DNA of 64,000 bases. It comes from Candidatus Fermentibacteraceae bacterium. GTDB taxonomy: Bacteria; Fermentibacterota; Fermentibacteria; Fermentibacterales; JCC-6. Below the pieces are notes generated by a model. The model was not told the origin of the DNA. It made no database searches and saw only the letters and a program-made list of their open reading frames with translations. The stretch spans positions 1 to 64,000 of the forward strand of contig JADGDO010000003.1 of NCBI GenBank assembly GCA_016744855.1, given 5' to 3'. Within the stretch, counting starts at the first letter, position 1. Each line of letters begins with the position of its first letter. The position numbers and the translations under genes are program-made. Below, in pieces: positions 43,094-53,322 of the stretch.

Positions 43094-44203
43094 CTACTGA
43101 AGCATCATTTCGATAGCCTGCATAAGCTCGACAAGGAAATCAGGGTCTGACATCTGAATGTCAAGCCCGAATCCTTCACTTCTACAAATACCGAGGGCAG
43201 GTCTGAAGTATAGATTTCTGTAAGCCATGGCAGCTGCCATACCTTTCATCTTCAAACTTGTAATTCCTGCGTAATGACTAAAGGAGTATTCTCCCTCATC
43301 GGCAAGACCGATAAGAGTTGCAACTCCTGAAAGTACATCAGCATTCTCGCCTCTGGCATCCTGAAGCAGTCCGTAAGCAGCAACAGCATCTGTTGCAAAT
43401 GCAGTCTGCCCACCAGCGTTCTGATATGTAGCGTACTCATACCCCATATCGTTGTCGTTCATGCACCAGGTTCTGTAATTCTCGCCAGCTTCCACCCTAA
43501 AGTATGGCACACTGATATAAACGGTAGTGGCAGCCGTACCGTTAACTAAAGAGTCAACAGCACAGTCCTGAGAGGAGAAACCGTTTACAACAATGAACAT
43601 TGCAGTAACATTCGGATTATCGATCTCGAATGTGTACTGGAATCTCATGTTGGAATACTCATCATAGAGCCAGTCACCAATCTCTACATTAGTAACAGCA
43701 AGATGCCAAGTGGTATCCCCAGCGGATACACTAAAGGAGGGTATCAGAGTATCTCCTTCAACAACAAGCAGACTATCACCGAAAGATTCGATAACCATTC
43801 TGTCATTGGCTGTCAGAGCAGGAACAGTACAATCGAATACTGTCCAGTCCTTATCCTGAGTCATGGACCCGGACAAAAGCTCTATTGGCCATGTTCCATC
43901 ATCATGCTGAACTGCCATGTAGTCATACTGATCCCCAATTACCCAGTAATCAGGAAGAAGTATTGAGCACCATCCGGCACCAAGATAGGCGTCGGGTTTG
44001 GCAACATCCATGTCAAGAGCATTCTGGAAAGCCTCCATTGCGCCAACGTAGTCTCCAGCCTCAAAACAGGCCCAGCCCATAGTTACGTAACCGTCATAGC
44101 CGATTACCTCAGGCTGTGTTACTCCACCATCGTAGCAACCCGCTACGAGAATGAGGGAGGCTGCAATAACAGCTATTAGTATCGCGTTGATTTTTTTCAT
44201 CAT
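43094..44203 (-). CDS. TPR-containing lipoprotein
   Basis: A 369-residue protein with lipobox VAGC (Cys23). The next part has a tetratricopeptide pair (GYVTMGWACFEAGDYVGAMEAFQNALDMD, about 39-70, then PDAYLGAGWCS). The middle is a beta-rich domain with many aromatic and acidic residues. The C-terminal third is again helical (AVAAYGLLQDARGENADVLSGVATL). It is the last gene of the receptor operon and is probably anchored in the outer membrane. No enzyme motif is seen. Confidence 0.82.
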   Translation of the reverse strand: MMKKINAILIAVIAASLILVAGCYDGGVTQPEVIGYDGYVTMGWACFEAGDYVGAMEAFQNALDMDVAKPDAYLGAGWCSILLPDYWVIGDQYDYMAVQHDDGTWPIELLSGSMTQDKDWTVFDCTVPALTANDRMVIESFGDSLLVVEGDTLIPSFSVSAGDTTWHLAVTNVEIGDWLYDEYSNMRFQYTFEIDNPNVTAMFIVVNGFSSQDCAVDSLVNGTAATTVYISVPYFRVEAGENYRTWCMNDNDMGYEYATYQNAGGQTAFATDAVAAYGLLQDARGENADVLSGVATLIGLADEGEYSFSHYAGITSLKMKGMAAAMAYRNLYFRPALGICRSEGFGLDIQMSDPDFLVELMQAIEMMLQ

Positions 44204-44212
44204 GTCCCCCCC

Positions 44213-46672
44213 CTACTGTACTTTGAGCATCTTCTGAGTAAGAACCTGGCCTGCGGTTTCCAGTCTGCAGAAGTAAACTCCTGCGCCGACTGAAGTACCG
44301 GAAGCGTCTGTTCCGTCCCAGATGATAGTGTGATTTGCCGCTGCCATTTCTTCATTGGCAATGGTAGATACCAAGCGACCGGTCATATCAAATACATTCA
44401 ACCTTACATTACCGCTAACTGGCAGGCCGAAGCTTATGGCAGTCTGGGCAATGAACGGGTTGGGTGCATTTTCAGCAAGAACAAGTTGCGCTGGGATCTC
44501 AGGTGCATAAACACCGATTCCCTCACCGAGTGCATAAATTCCGCCTTCTACAACTGTAGCTGTAATCTTACCATCCTGAAGCCAGCTATCAAGAATTTCC
44601 CAGCCCTGAGCTGTGTAACGATACACAGAAGCAGCACTGGTAGTGCTGTTGAAGGAAAGGGTTCCTGTTACGGAAGGAATAGATACAGGACCGGCGATTA
44701 TGCCAGTCATCTCGCCGCGTACACTTTGAATTGAGCTGCTTGTTGCAACTGCAAGACCAAGAGTTCCTGTTTCAGCAAGAGTAATCATGCTTCCACTAGG
44801 AGCTCCACCTCTTTGTACATTAAGACTTGCATAGTCGAGTTCAAGAAGAACATCTGTGTCGGCGAACCCGACAGCTACATTCTTAAGACCCTGAACAAAG
44901 TGGCCTGTACTATCGTAGCCACTGAACGAAAGTTCATAGTTTCCGCTTGACCAAGCACTAAACGTGCCTGTGTAGACGCCACCGTAAAACGGTGTCATCT
45001 TCATGTTAAGAACTGAATCTAGGAGGGTTGCCTCAAAAATTGGTCCTACCCAGTCATAGCCTTCAATCTCTAATGAAGCCTTGTCAACCAGAGCACAGTA
45101 AGTTGTTATGTACTGTGACACAAGACTGTTCTGATGAAGAGCAGACTCGGTCTCAGGACTAACTTCATCATTCGAGATGTAATATCTCGTACTAGGTGCT
45201 CCACCTGGGTTGTTATTCGTAAGAATAATGTAGGTGTTAGGCTCAGTCAAAGTGAATGACGTATTGTACAGATCGTCAAAAGTAAGTGACTCAATAGAGA
45301 CAAATTCTCCACTTTCGTTGTCACACTTTACAATAAGACCTTCCCATCTGGTATTTACGGCACTATTAGCGCCAGTTCCATCTGAGTACTGACCATTGAA
45401 ATAAGTGTGCCATGCCTCTTCATAACCGGAGAATCTACAGTACTGACAAGCCCAGATCGGGCCTTTCATAGCGTACTTAAGTACTGGTAGTGTTCCCGTG
45501 ATAGGATAGCTGTTGAATGAAAGGGTAAAAGCAGTACCAAGTCCTGCATGTGCCCAGTCTTCCAAAGTTGTTCCTGCAAGGAAGTCGTACATGTAGATAC
45601 CGCCACCGAAATCGCTACGGAAATCGTTGTGAAGGTTGCATACAAGCCAATCGAAGTACAATGGTACAACGTTGTCCTGAACGGCAGTTTCTTCAACAGC
45701 GGAAGGATCAATAGCGTAAGCGATGGAAAGCATTCCCACATTTGCATCATCTTTAGCAATGGTGGAGATGATAGAATCACCCTCACGCTGTGCAAGATAC
45801 ATAAACCAAAGGAATGACTGACCACGAGAACCACCGTAATCGGATTTCTGAGCACTTGAAACTGCGTTTATCAGTTCCAGAGTAGCCTGCTTTCTGAATT
45901 CCTTCATAATCTCGATGGTTCCGTGCACTGCACCACTAGCTGTGGTCTCGGTAAATCCGAAGCAGCGATACTGCATAACATCGGCGATACCTCTAATGAG
46001 CCAAGCCTCTTCATCAGCCTGCATAGACTGAAGGCTAAGAGTTGCAAGCCCGTTAGCAAGATTCCATTCTCTCATTTCAACAGCTGCAACCATTGTGCCC
46101 GGGTCTGTTGAATAAGGGTGAATGTTCACGAAAAACAATTCTGTAGCAACACCCTCTATCTCGTTAAATTCAGGATCAGCATAGTACATGTTGTTCCTGG
46201 GACCCTGCGAAGTAGAACTAGTGTTGTACTTCGTAGGGATTGCTGCTAAAACAACAACAACTTTGCCGTCGCTATCGAGATCAAGAGGAACGCCGCAATC
46301 AGATGTTACGGTACCCCATACATTGCTTTCAAAGGAAGCTGTAAGGGCGTTGAAATCGTCGGGTGTAACCATATTGTCTTCAAGACTGGTTCCCCATACT
46401 TCTTTTGGTACAAAACTTGAATCTGCGAAGCCGCCTTTATCATCAACATAACTGGTATTCTGTACCAGCCATACTGCGTGATCGGTAATGGCACGACAGG
46501 TAAACATTCTCTCTACTGGTGCTGCGGGGAATTCCTCCACATTGGGAACCAGTACTGTTACCTGATCATTCACCTCGATTGCTGAGGCGTTGCTAATACC
46601 GAGGAGCGGCATCAGGAGAACGGCGAAGACGGCTAGTATACCAATCTTCCCTTTTCCCGAAAATGTGTTCAT
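44213..46672 (-). CDS. Large secreted protein with C-terminal sorting module; possible degenerate metallopeptidase
   Basis: Start ATG 46672, with AGGAGG at the right distance; a longer frame upstream is not supported. It has a signal peptide ending in NASA (about 31), an early domain with LDSDGKVVVVLAAIP and YYADPEFNEIEG, then EMREWNLANGLATLSLQ...ADEEAWLIRGIADVMQY. The last part resembles peptidases of the M30 type (HEFQH...WLNEGLA) but lacks the zinc histidines. The C-terminal APNPFIAQTAISF...GVYFCRLETAG module is typical of type IX-like exported proteins. It has 819 residues and is probably surface exposed. Confidence 0.83.
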   Translation of the reverse strand: MNTFSGKGKIGILAVFAVLLMPLLGISNASAIEVNDQVTVLVPNVEEFPAAPVERMFTCRAITDHAVWLVQNTSYVDDKGGFADSSFVPKEVWGTSLEDNMVTPDDFNALTASFESNVWGTVTSDCGVPLDLDSDGKVVVVLAAIPTKYNTSSTSQGPRNNMYYADPEFNEIEGVATELFFVNIHPYSTDPGTMVAAVEMREWNLANGLATLSLQSMQADEEAWLIRGIADVMQYRCFGFTETTASGAVHGTIEIMKEFRKQATLELINAVSSAQKSDYGGSRGQSFLWFMYLAQREGDSIISTIAKDDANVGMLSIAYAIDPSAVEETAVQDNVVPLYFDWLVCNLHNDFRSDFGGGIYMYDFLAGTTLEDWAHAGLGTAFTLSFNSYPITGTLPVLKYAMKGPIWACQYCRFSGYEEAWHTYFNGQYSDGTGANSAVNTRWEGLIVKCDNESGEFVSIESLTFDDLYNTSFTLTEPNTYIILTNNNPGGAPSTRYYISNDEVSPETESALHQNSLVSQYITTYCALVDKASLEIEGYDWVGPIFEATLLDSVLNMKMTPFYGGVYTGTFSAWSSGNYELSFSGYDSTGHFVQGLKNVAVGFADTDVLLELDYASLNVQRGGAPSGSMITLAETGTLGLAVATSSSIQSVRGEMTGIIAGPVSIPSVTGTLSFNSTTSAASVYRYTAQGWEILDSWLQDGKITATVVEGGIYALGEGIGVYAPEIPAQLVLAENAPNPFIAQTAISFGLPVSGNVRLNVFDMTGRLVSTIANEEMAAANHTIIWDGTDASGTSVGAGVYFCRLETAGQVLTQKMLKVQ

Positions 46673-46773
46673 TTGAACCTCCTCGTAACTAGGTTTCTTT
46701 GTTACTTCGTATCTATTTTTTTTACCGGTATTATCAGTCCGGCACACATTAACTATTTTGCGACAGTTCATAA

Positions 46774-48093
46774 TCAGAAATCCTCTTCTGCAGCTCCGGA
46801 GTTTCCACCAGAGTTTACATTCATGATCATTCCCTGCCAGTTTGGATAACTTACTTCACCCTCGACTGTGGAAAACACCTGAAGATAATCTCCATTACCC
46901 AGTAAATCAGCAAAAACAAAGTTCTCCTGGATTGAACTGTAGTAATACCAAAGTTCATAAGGTGACTGAGTTGTGCTGAACGGGTTTGCTTCCACTTCAT
47001 CGGGTTGACCAAAGATCAGGTACACCCTTCCCCTGTCGGTCTCCCAACCTTCTTTTCCGTGGGTTGAGTATCTTGAAGCAACAGTGCTGCGTCTCTCCAG
47101 ATATCCCGCATGTTCTCCGGGACGAGCGTTCCAGTAGTTGTCGTAGTAGAGCTCTTTACCTTCTTCCTCCAGTCTATTGAACAATTCTAGATCTTCCTGG
47201 TTCAGCAAAATGACGAATTCGGTCAGAGCTCTGGCAGAGTTGATATCTACCGTCTGCTCTGATTCGAAAGTTGGAAGAAAAACTTCCACCACCATAGGTT
47301 TGTTTATAGAACCCAGGGTGTCTCCATTCTGAGTGTAAGTGACAGAGAGGCTAAAAAGCCCAGGTTCTCTCACTACAGAAAGATCAATACTGTCCAGCAA
47401 TGCTACTGTCTCCATTCCCTCTGGAATAGAAATAGCATCTGCAGGTCTGGCAAAGATTGGAATACCCTCTGAGTTGAGCAATTTGCTGTACCTGAGAATT
47501 TCTGTTCCCCCGAGGGAATAGAGTTCCTGATAGGTATAGACAATTGCCTCTCCTGGCAGGGTAAATCTGGTTGATGCTGCTGGGAAAACAATAATGCTTC
47601 CCTTTAACAGCGAGTTGATTGAACCCTCAACGGCTGGCATGATAGTTCTTGCCATCTCAAGATCACTAAGGTGCTCAGGATTTTCAACGGAAAGCTGCTT
47701 TACAGCAACTCCCTGTGTCCCATTGTACACATCAGTCATAGCGAGTGTAAGAGTCCACTCTCCTTCCAGCGCAGGCAATAAGGTACAGTTTACTGCTCTT
47801 CCACTTTCACTCCAGGAAATAGGAGTGTTCCAGATGTCTGCTGCAAGAGTATCTCCGGTAGCATTTGTTAAAGATACCTCTGTAGTAACTAGAGACATCC
47901 CATCTGAATTCTGTGAAAACTGAGCAATATCTACTTCCTGATAAACTTCAAGAAGAAGTGTATCTCCAGCCCCCATTTTGAAAACAGCGGTGTCTATGGC
48001 AAAATCAACATTGCCATCACTTACTGTTGCCAAACCCAGAGCTGCTGCTGTACAAGCCAGCACAAGGAGAATAGCAGTTGTGCTTCTAGTCAT
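46774..48093 (-). CDS. GWxTD-domain exported protein (first of pair)
   Basis: Start ATG 48093 (AGAGGAA upstream), overlapping the end of the previous gene. A signal peptide is present (about 1-23). The N-terminal two thirds are beta-rich. The C-terminal part contains GKEGWETDRGRVYLIFGQPDEVE, the GWxTD signature, preceded by helical ALTEFVILLNQEDLELFNRLEEEG and followed by a YELWYYYS strand. It is 439 residues. GWxTD proteins occur in many FCB and Acidobacteriota-type genomes; their function is not established. The position behind PorV-like and TonB genes suggests an outer-surface role. Confidence 0.88.
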   Translation of the reverse strand: MTRSTTAILLVLACTAAALGLATVSDGNVDFAIDTAVFKMGAGDTLLLEVYQEVDIAQFSQNSDGMSLVTTEVSLTNATGDTLAADIWNTPISWSESGRAVNCTLLPALEGEWTLTLAMTDVYNGTQGVAVKQLSVENPEHLSDLEMARTIMPAVEGSINSLLKGSIIVFPAASTRFTLPGEAIVYTYQELYSLGGTEILRYSKLLNSEGIPIFARPADAISIPEGMETVALLDSIDLSVVREPGLFSLSVTYTQNGDTLGSINKPMVVEVFLPTFESEQTVDINSARALTEFVILLNQEDLELFNRLEEEGKELYYDNYWNARPGEHAGYLERRSTVASRYSTHGKEGWETDRGRVYLIFGQPDEVEANPFSTTQSPYELWYYYSSIQENFVFADLLGNGDYLQVFSTVEGEVSYPNWQGMIMNVNSGGNSGAAEEDF

Positions 48094-49249
48094 TTGACCG
48101 TTCCTCTCTGGAATTGAATGCTCTATCCACAATTTCCCAGCCCTCTACCATTTCGTATAAATTGTATCCATCAGAATCTACGAAAGTAATAATGAGCGTT
48201 GGGGTAAAGTACTCCCATGTAATGTAGGGGTAATCTCCAATCTCAAATGGGTAATTCTCGACAATGTCGGGTTCTCCCATTTTTGCATAGATGACACCCC
48301 TGTCTGTATTGATACCGCGTATCCCGGTGGTAGTGAAATCTCTTGAAATCCTGTCAAGCCTGAGCAGATAGGAATCAAGATATTCATTCTCTCTGGTAGC
48401 TGGATTGGGATCACGCCTTGTCCAGAAGTCTGCCATGACAGAATTTCTATCTCCAAGGCCACCCGCTCTTTCCAGCTCTGAAAGTTCGTAAGCTGAAGCG
48501 ATTGGTCTGACTAAACTTGTCGTTTCGTCAACGTCATCGCCCCAGACATCCCAAGCTTCCAACAAAGAAATCGAGCTAGATGAAGAAGCGACAACAGAGT
48601 CGCCCCTAAGGGCTGCTACAGTAAATCTGTACCTGCCCTTCTCAATGCCACTTAGGGAAACATCAGCGCTGTACAGTAAAACACCACCATCTCTGAACTC
48701 ACCCTCGAGCCAGCCTTCTCTCACAACGTCAGTTGCTCTGTCGAGAAGGGCATAGGCTCCAAGTGGAATATTCTGACCTTCATCCTCAGGAATGTAAACA
48801 TTCCATGAGAGACTAGTATATCCGGAAGCTCTTACGTAGCCACCGGGAGAAACTCTAACACCACCACTTGACCAGAGATCAGAGTTAGCTGCGTCGATGA
48901 AAACATCCACCTCGCTGCTTTGTGTTGATCCCGACTCAAGATCGGTAAGAGTAACCGATACAGAATGCTCACCTGTTTGAAGCAAGTCAAATAAAAGTAC
49001 TTCACTAATGGGGAAAGAACTGTCTGCAAGTCTACTGCCCCTGCGAAGGAAATCCTCGCCGTCAATGGTGGAGGTTACTTCGTAAGAAACAACCTGTTCA
49101 CCATCAGAGCTTACTGCGATAAGATCATCCTCGTCAATGAGTACGGTAATCTCCACAGATCCTGTATTAGAGGACCTGGAAGGAAACGAACTCCAGCTGA
49201 GGTTGAAACCTGTAAGAGCAAGCAATGTTATGGCTGCAGTAGTTGTCAT
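48086..49249 (-). CDS. GWxTD-like exported protein (second of pair)
   Basis: A 387-residue protein with a short hydrophobic N-terminus (residues 1-20). The C-terminal region has GIRGINTDRGVIYAKMGEPDIVENYPF, a divergent GWxTD motif (TDRGxxY...GxPD retained, Trp lost), followed by YITWEYFTPTLIITF. The middle is beta-rich. It overlaps the next GWxTD gene by eight bases, so the two are translationally coupled and probably form a complex. Confidence 0.85.
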   Translation of the reverse strand: MTTTAAITLLALTGFNLSWSSFPSRSSNTGSVEITVLIDEDDLIAVSSDGEQVVSYEVTSTIDGEDFLRRGSRLADSSFPISEVLLFDLLQTGEHSVSVTLTDLESGSTQSSEVDVFIDAANSDLWSSGGVRVSPGGYVRASGYTSLSWNVYIPEDEGQNIPLGAYALLDRATDVVREGWLEGEFRDGGVLLYSADVSLSGIEKGRYRFTVAALRGDSVVASSSSSISLLEAWDVWGDDVDETTSLVRPIASAYELSELERAGGLGDRNSVMADFWTRRDPNPATRENEYLDSYLLRLDRISRDFTTTGIRGINTDRGVIYAKMGEPDIVENYPFEIGDYPYITWEYFTPTLIITFVDSDGYNLYEMVEGWEIVDRAFNSREERSND

Positions 49250-49305
49250 TCAAGCCTTTCCGAGAGTTGGGAAGGGAAAACCCCTCCGGTTAAGTTAGCA
49301 ATTTG

Positions 49306-50283
49306 CTAAAATGTAAATCCAAGACTGGCACTGTGAACCATCTCGAGTCTGTTGAAATCCTGATAAGCGTAATCCAGAGTAAGAGCTTTGTCTGCCATTG
49401 GTACACGGAAACCGGCACCTGCAGTAAGACCTTCTTCATCTGTATTGACGCGATAACCGCCCCTAAGAGCAATCATGTTGTTATACCAGTATTCGGCACC
49501 AATATTTACCTGCTCTACATTATCAGCAGGGTGTACACCATCTACTTCAACTGTAACCTGGTGAGGACCCTGATCAACCACGTCCATGGCAAGACCAATC
49601 TTGAAGTTCATGGGCATGGAGTAGGGATCGTAAGTTTCGGATGAATCTGCTCCACTGTTCCAGGTTAAGCCTTCTCCATCAGGAGTAAGCTCAGGGCCGA
49701 AGTTCTGGATCGACATTCCGATACGAAGAGTCTTGAAACCTGTATCGTAGAGAGTACCAATATCGATAGCTACGCCACCGGCAGATACGTCATCCCAGGT
49801 TTCGCGAACATACTTTGCAGTTAAACCTGCGCTGAATCGGTCTGTGAGCATTCTTGCGAAAGAAAGACCAACAACCATGTCTGAGCATGTGAATGTCTCT
49901 GTTCCACTTGGATTCTCAACTGTGGTAAGGGCCATGTCGCCACTGGAGAGCAGTCCGAACTGCATAGCGACAGTACCGATTCCAGGTAACTGATGTGTAA
50001 CTATGCCATTACCGTAAAGCATATCACCGTAAAGCTGTGTTCCTGAGAACATGAACTGGGTTCCAGGAACTCTTACAAGAGCACCCGGATTCCAATATGC
50101 AGCACTTGGATCATCGGCTGTTGCGACAAAGGCACTGCCCATAGCTATCCCACGGCAACCAACGCCGATCTTGAGAAACTGGGCACCTGACGTTCCTGTT
50201 TTTGCAAAAGAAGCTTGTGCAATTGCAGGGAACAGCAGGAAGGCAACCAGGGCGGTTGCAAGAATCATGCTGGTTCGCTTCAT
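49306..50283 (-). CDS. PorV/PorQ-family outer-membrane protein
   Basis: A 325-residue beta-barrel protein with a signal peptide (about 1-25). The hallmark GAQFLKIGVGCRGIAMGSAFVATADDPSAAYWNPGAL (about 33-70) is the PorV/UPF0164 signature. Alternating strands run to the end (ALTLDYAYQDFNRLEMVHSASLGFTF), with the C-terminal aromatic residue usual for outer-membrane barrels. In Bacteroidota, PorV shuttles type IX cargo to the attachment complex, which fits the sorting-module proteins in this window. Confidence 0.9.
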   Translation of the reverse strand: MKRTSMILATALVAFLLFPAIAQASFAKTGTSGAQFLKIGVGCRGIAMGSAFVATADDPSAAYWNPGALVRVPGTQFMFSGTQLYGDMLYGNGIVTHQLPGIGTVAMQFGLLSSGDMALTTVENPSGTETFTCSDMVVGLSFARMLTDRFSAGLTAKYVRETWDDVSAGGVAIDIGTLYDTGFKTLRIGMSIQNFGPELTPDGEGLTWNSGADSSETYDPYSMPMNFKIGLAMDVVDQGPHQVTVEVDGVHPADNVEQVNIGAEYWYNNMIALRGGYRVNTDEEGLTAGAGFRVPMADKALTLDYAYQDFNRLEMVHSASLGFTF

Positions 50284-50297
50284 GGTTTCCTCCCTTC

Positions 50298-52553
50298 TTA
50301 TTTAATGATTGCGAACTTGTCAATCACGAAATCATCTGCGGTCTCTACTCTGTATACATAGAGGCCAGTTACTACGTCTTGATCATTTCTGGAAACGAGA
50401 TCCCAGTACTCTGTACCGATTTCTCCAGAGTAATCACGATGTTCAAGGGTCACGACATGATCTCCCGAAAGTGTGTAAATATGGATATCACACATTGAAG
50501 GAAGATTGATGAACGCGATTTTGTTAAAGTAGGTTGCTTCCCATGCAGCACTGATCTTGTAGGGGTTGGGAACTACTCTTACATTTTCCGTCCAGTTTGA
50601 ATCGGTATCCCAGTTAGGAGTAACAGCAACAGGTGTACCCTCAAGAGTCTGTTTGTAGTTACTCTTTGTACTTTCAACTTCGGTCTCTGCATCGAATGCA
50701 GTAACAACGTAGAAGTAAGGGAAACCATTTCTGGCTGTGTTATCTGTGTACTCGTGAATACCCGGCTCTGTGACTGTAGCTACAAGCTCAAATTCACCAG
50801 GAGCATAGGTAGATCTGTAAATCTTGTATCCTCCGAAAGGAGAATAAGACTCTGCATTTGCACCCCATTCAAGGTGAACTGCATTGTCCTGAGGCTCGTA
50901 GAAAAGGATTGGGGTAGGAGGAAGAGCTGGTACGCCCCATCCGCCATCGAGATAGTAAGCGCTGAGAAGCTGATCTGCAGCTTCACGAGCACCATCAAGA
51001 CCAAGTCCTACTATCCATCCGCCTACGACAAACAGACTATCTCCATCTTCAAGATTTACAGGTCCTGCAGAAGGCAGGAATCTGTAATCGAAGGTAGGAT
51101 ATCCGAGTGCAAGTGGGTTGTTGTAAACAAAAGGCCATGGTCCGGGGTTCGGAGTATTCCTGGCCTCTGGTGTGTTTGGATTTCCAACCCAGTCTTCGAG
51201 ATAAGCCGGTCCACTGTACTGACCGCTCTCATCAGGGAACTGTCCCCACATGTAATCATATTTCTCAATATCAATACCCGGATCACTTTCCCAGTTCCAC
51301 CAAGCGTGACTGAGAGGAATCGGGACTGAGTCTACATCACAGGGGCGCTCAGTTGTGCCATCTGCTTTAATGATATAGAGATCGAGAAGACGCCAGGCGA
51401 TGTATCCGTTTGCAGGATTATCGAGATCCTGCTCGCCACTGTCATCAACTGTACTTCCAGCTGCGTCGCCATCCCACATGTAGCTCATGTTTCTAGGAAC
51501 AACTGCGTAGGTAGTGTCGTTAGTTGATTCGTGCAGCCAGAAATGCTCAGGACGGTTGCCCTCTGTGAACATTTCCATACCTGTTCCGCTGTTGACAGGA
51601 TAGATGAAGTTAGCAGGATCACCACTCTCAGTAGTTTTAACTTTGTAGAGAATTGTGTAGTGATCTGAAACACCATTTCCATCAACATCGTTATCCATAA
51701 TGTAATCTGATGCGATGTAGTTGTAGTAGTACCAGATGTTGTTAGGATCGTCTTCAGCAAGAGGACTGTCGGGATTCTGTTGGTAGGTGTAGATATCCTG
51801 CTCGCTAGCCTTTACGCCATCCTGGAAGATGTACTCGAAGTCATCAACCTCAGGGTCGCCAGTAAGCCAGATAGCATGACCATCGTAGTAAACCATATCC
51901 TCGATAGCTGCTTCAACAGGATCTGCTGTAGCAATATCACAATCTCCACGAATACCAACAACGAAACCATCCAATGGTGCGCCACTGCCGTATTCACTGT
52001 GGTGAGTAACTACGAATTTGTTTGCTATAAAGTTGTTATAGCCGGGTGTACCCCATCCGTAGTTCTCTTCCCATACGCGCATTCCGTAGGGATCAGAGTT
52101 CTGTGTCAAATCCCAGTCATCGTAACCATACTGGGTCTGCTCAAGAGCAGTAGGACCTGGAACGAGTTTCTCCATAGGGAAACCGTCGCTTGCCCAGAGT
52201 TCCCAGTCACCGTAGTCTGAGCAACTTGCCCATTTACCGAAACCACCTGTTGAGGTAACTTCACCTGCGCAGCAACTCCAGTAGTTTCCTGCCCAGAGGT
52301 AACTGCTGCCGGACCCCCCCGGCCATTCCATTGAAGGATAATTCGCATCCGGGTCTCCAAACCTGCCGAGATTCAGAAATGCACTCCAGACATTACTCAG
52401 GTTGTGCAGTCCCCAGACCAATCCAGGTCTAGCATCTGTGGTCTCCGGCAGGGAAACCTCTCTAAGCTCTCTTGCGAGGCCCGTGCCAACAAACACAAAG
52501 AGTGCAAGCACGGCGAGTGCAAGGAAACCGTGACTTTGCCTGGTTCTCCTCAT
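50298..52553 (-). CDS. Large secreted protein with fibronectin type III-like and C-terminal sorting domains
   Basis: Start ATG 52553 (AGGAGGTGAAAG upstream), 751 residues, signal peptide to about residue 26. The first 400 residues are rich in Trp, Tyr, Asp and Gly with no family recognised. Residues about 565-655 form a fibronectin type III-like domain (PPTPILFYEPQDNAVHLEW, GYKIYRSTY, YFYVVTAFD). The end (VRVVPNPYKISAAW...VTGLYVYRVETAD) is a VPNPY-type sorting/FlgD-like module. It lies between tonB and the PorV-like gene, so it may be the main exported cargo of this operon. Confidence 0.85.
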   Translation of the reverse strand: MRRTRQSHGFLALAVLALFVFVGTGLARELREVSLPETTDARPGLVWGLHNLSNVWSAFLNLGRFGDPDANYPSMEWPGGSGSSYLWAGNYWSCCAGEVTSTGGFGKWASCSDYGDWELWASDGFPMEKLVPGPTALEQTQYGYDDWDLTQNSDPYGMRVWEENYGWGTPGYNNFIANKFVVTHHSEYGSGAPLDGFVVGIRGDCDIATADPVEAAIEDMVYYDGHAIWLTGDPEVDDFEYIFQDGVKASEQDIYTYQQNPDSPLAEDDPNNIWYYYNYIASDYIMDNDVDGNGVSDHYTILYKVKTTESGDPANFIYPVNSGTGMEMFTEGNRPEHFWLHESTNDTTYAVVPRNMSYMWDGDAAGSTVDDSGEQDLDNPANGYIAWRLLDLYIIKADGTTERPCDVDSVPIPLSHAWWNWESDPGIDIEKYDYMWGQFPDESGQYSGPAYLEDWVGNPNTPEARNTPNPGPWPFVYNNPLALGYPTFDYRFLPSAGPVNLEDGDSLFVVGGWIVGLGLDGAREAADQLLSAYYLDGGWGVPALPPTPILFYEPQDNAVHLEWGANAESYSPFGGYKIYRSTYAPGEFELVATVTEPGIHEYTDNTARNGFPYFYVVTAFDAETEVESTKSNYKQTLEGTPVAVTPNWDTDSNWTENVRVVPNPYKISAAWEATYFNKIAFINLPSMCDIHIYTLSGDHVVTLEHRDYSGEIGTEYWDLVSRNDQDVVTGLYVYRVETADDFVIDKFAIIK

Positions 52554-52644
52554 ACTCACTTTCACCTCCTGTCTTTTACCTAACCCATTTTTCTTTAGGG
52601 CTCGGTTCCTACTGATGGTGTGTGTTATACCCATACAACACACG

Positions 52645-53313
52645 CTAATTAGTTAACTCGAAGTTGTAACCCAAAGAAGTCCATACAGCAACGGGTTGAC
52701 CGTTGTTGCGTGCAGGAGACCAGCGTGTATTCCACGCGGCATCCATGGCTGCCTGATCGAGGCTGCCAACTCCACTTGAGTTGTAAAGCTGTACATCAGC
52801 TACTGTTCCATCTGCTTTTACAAATATCCAGAGTGTAACCATACCTTCTACACCAGCCTGACTGGCAAGATCGGGGTACGTTGGAGCAGGCCTGTAAGTG
52901 CATACTGGGAAAACTTCAGCGGCCATAAACCGTGGAGGTCCCATTTCTTCACTCTGTTCAGTTTCTGCAAGCTCGTCGCTCTGGTCAATTGTTAAAGCTT
53001 CTGAAAGACCCTCTGTGTCTTCACTAAGGGAAAGCGTGATATCAAGCTCTTCAATAATTTCTTCTGTTTCATCCTGCAATTCTTCCTGTTCTTCTTCTAC
53101 TTCTTCTTCCTGTTCTTCAACGTCGTCGTCGAAAGCGATATCAGCCTCTACAGCTTCCATCTGAGAATCCGAAGTTCGAGTAGACAGCCTGCCCAGTTCA
53201 CTGGCAGGAATAAACTCGAAGAAGATGATCAGAAACGCGAGAGCAACGACAATACCCCACTCGAAACCGAGTTCGGACTTTCTTCTGCCCTCTATATTAG
53301 CGTTTGTAGACAT
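52645..53313 (-). CDS. tonB: TonB-family energy transducer
   Basis: A 222-residue protein with one N-terminal membrane segment (about 18-38). An acidic Glu-rich linker (about 55-130) replaces the usual Pro-Lys one. The TonB C-terminal domain (YPDLASQAGVEGMVTLWIFVKADGTVADVQL, then AAWNTRWSPARNNGQPV, about 145-220) is clear. It should carry proton-motive energy from ExbBD to the receptor encoded upstream in the same operon. Confidence 0.93.
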   Translation of the reverse strand: MSTNANIEGRRKSELGFEWGIVVALAFLIIFFEFIPASELGRLSTRTSDSQMEAVEADIAFDDDVEEQEEEVEEEQEELQDETEEIIEELDITLSLSEDTEGLSEALTIDQSDELAETEQSEEMGPPRFMAAEVFPVCTYRPAPTYPDLASQAGVEGMVTLWIFVKADGTVADVQLYNSSGVGSLDQAAMDAAWNTRWSPARNNGQPVAVWTSLGYNFELTN

Positions 53314-53322
53314 CTCACCTCC

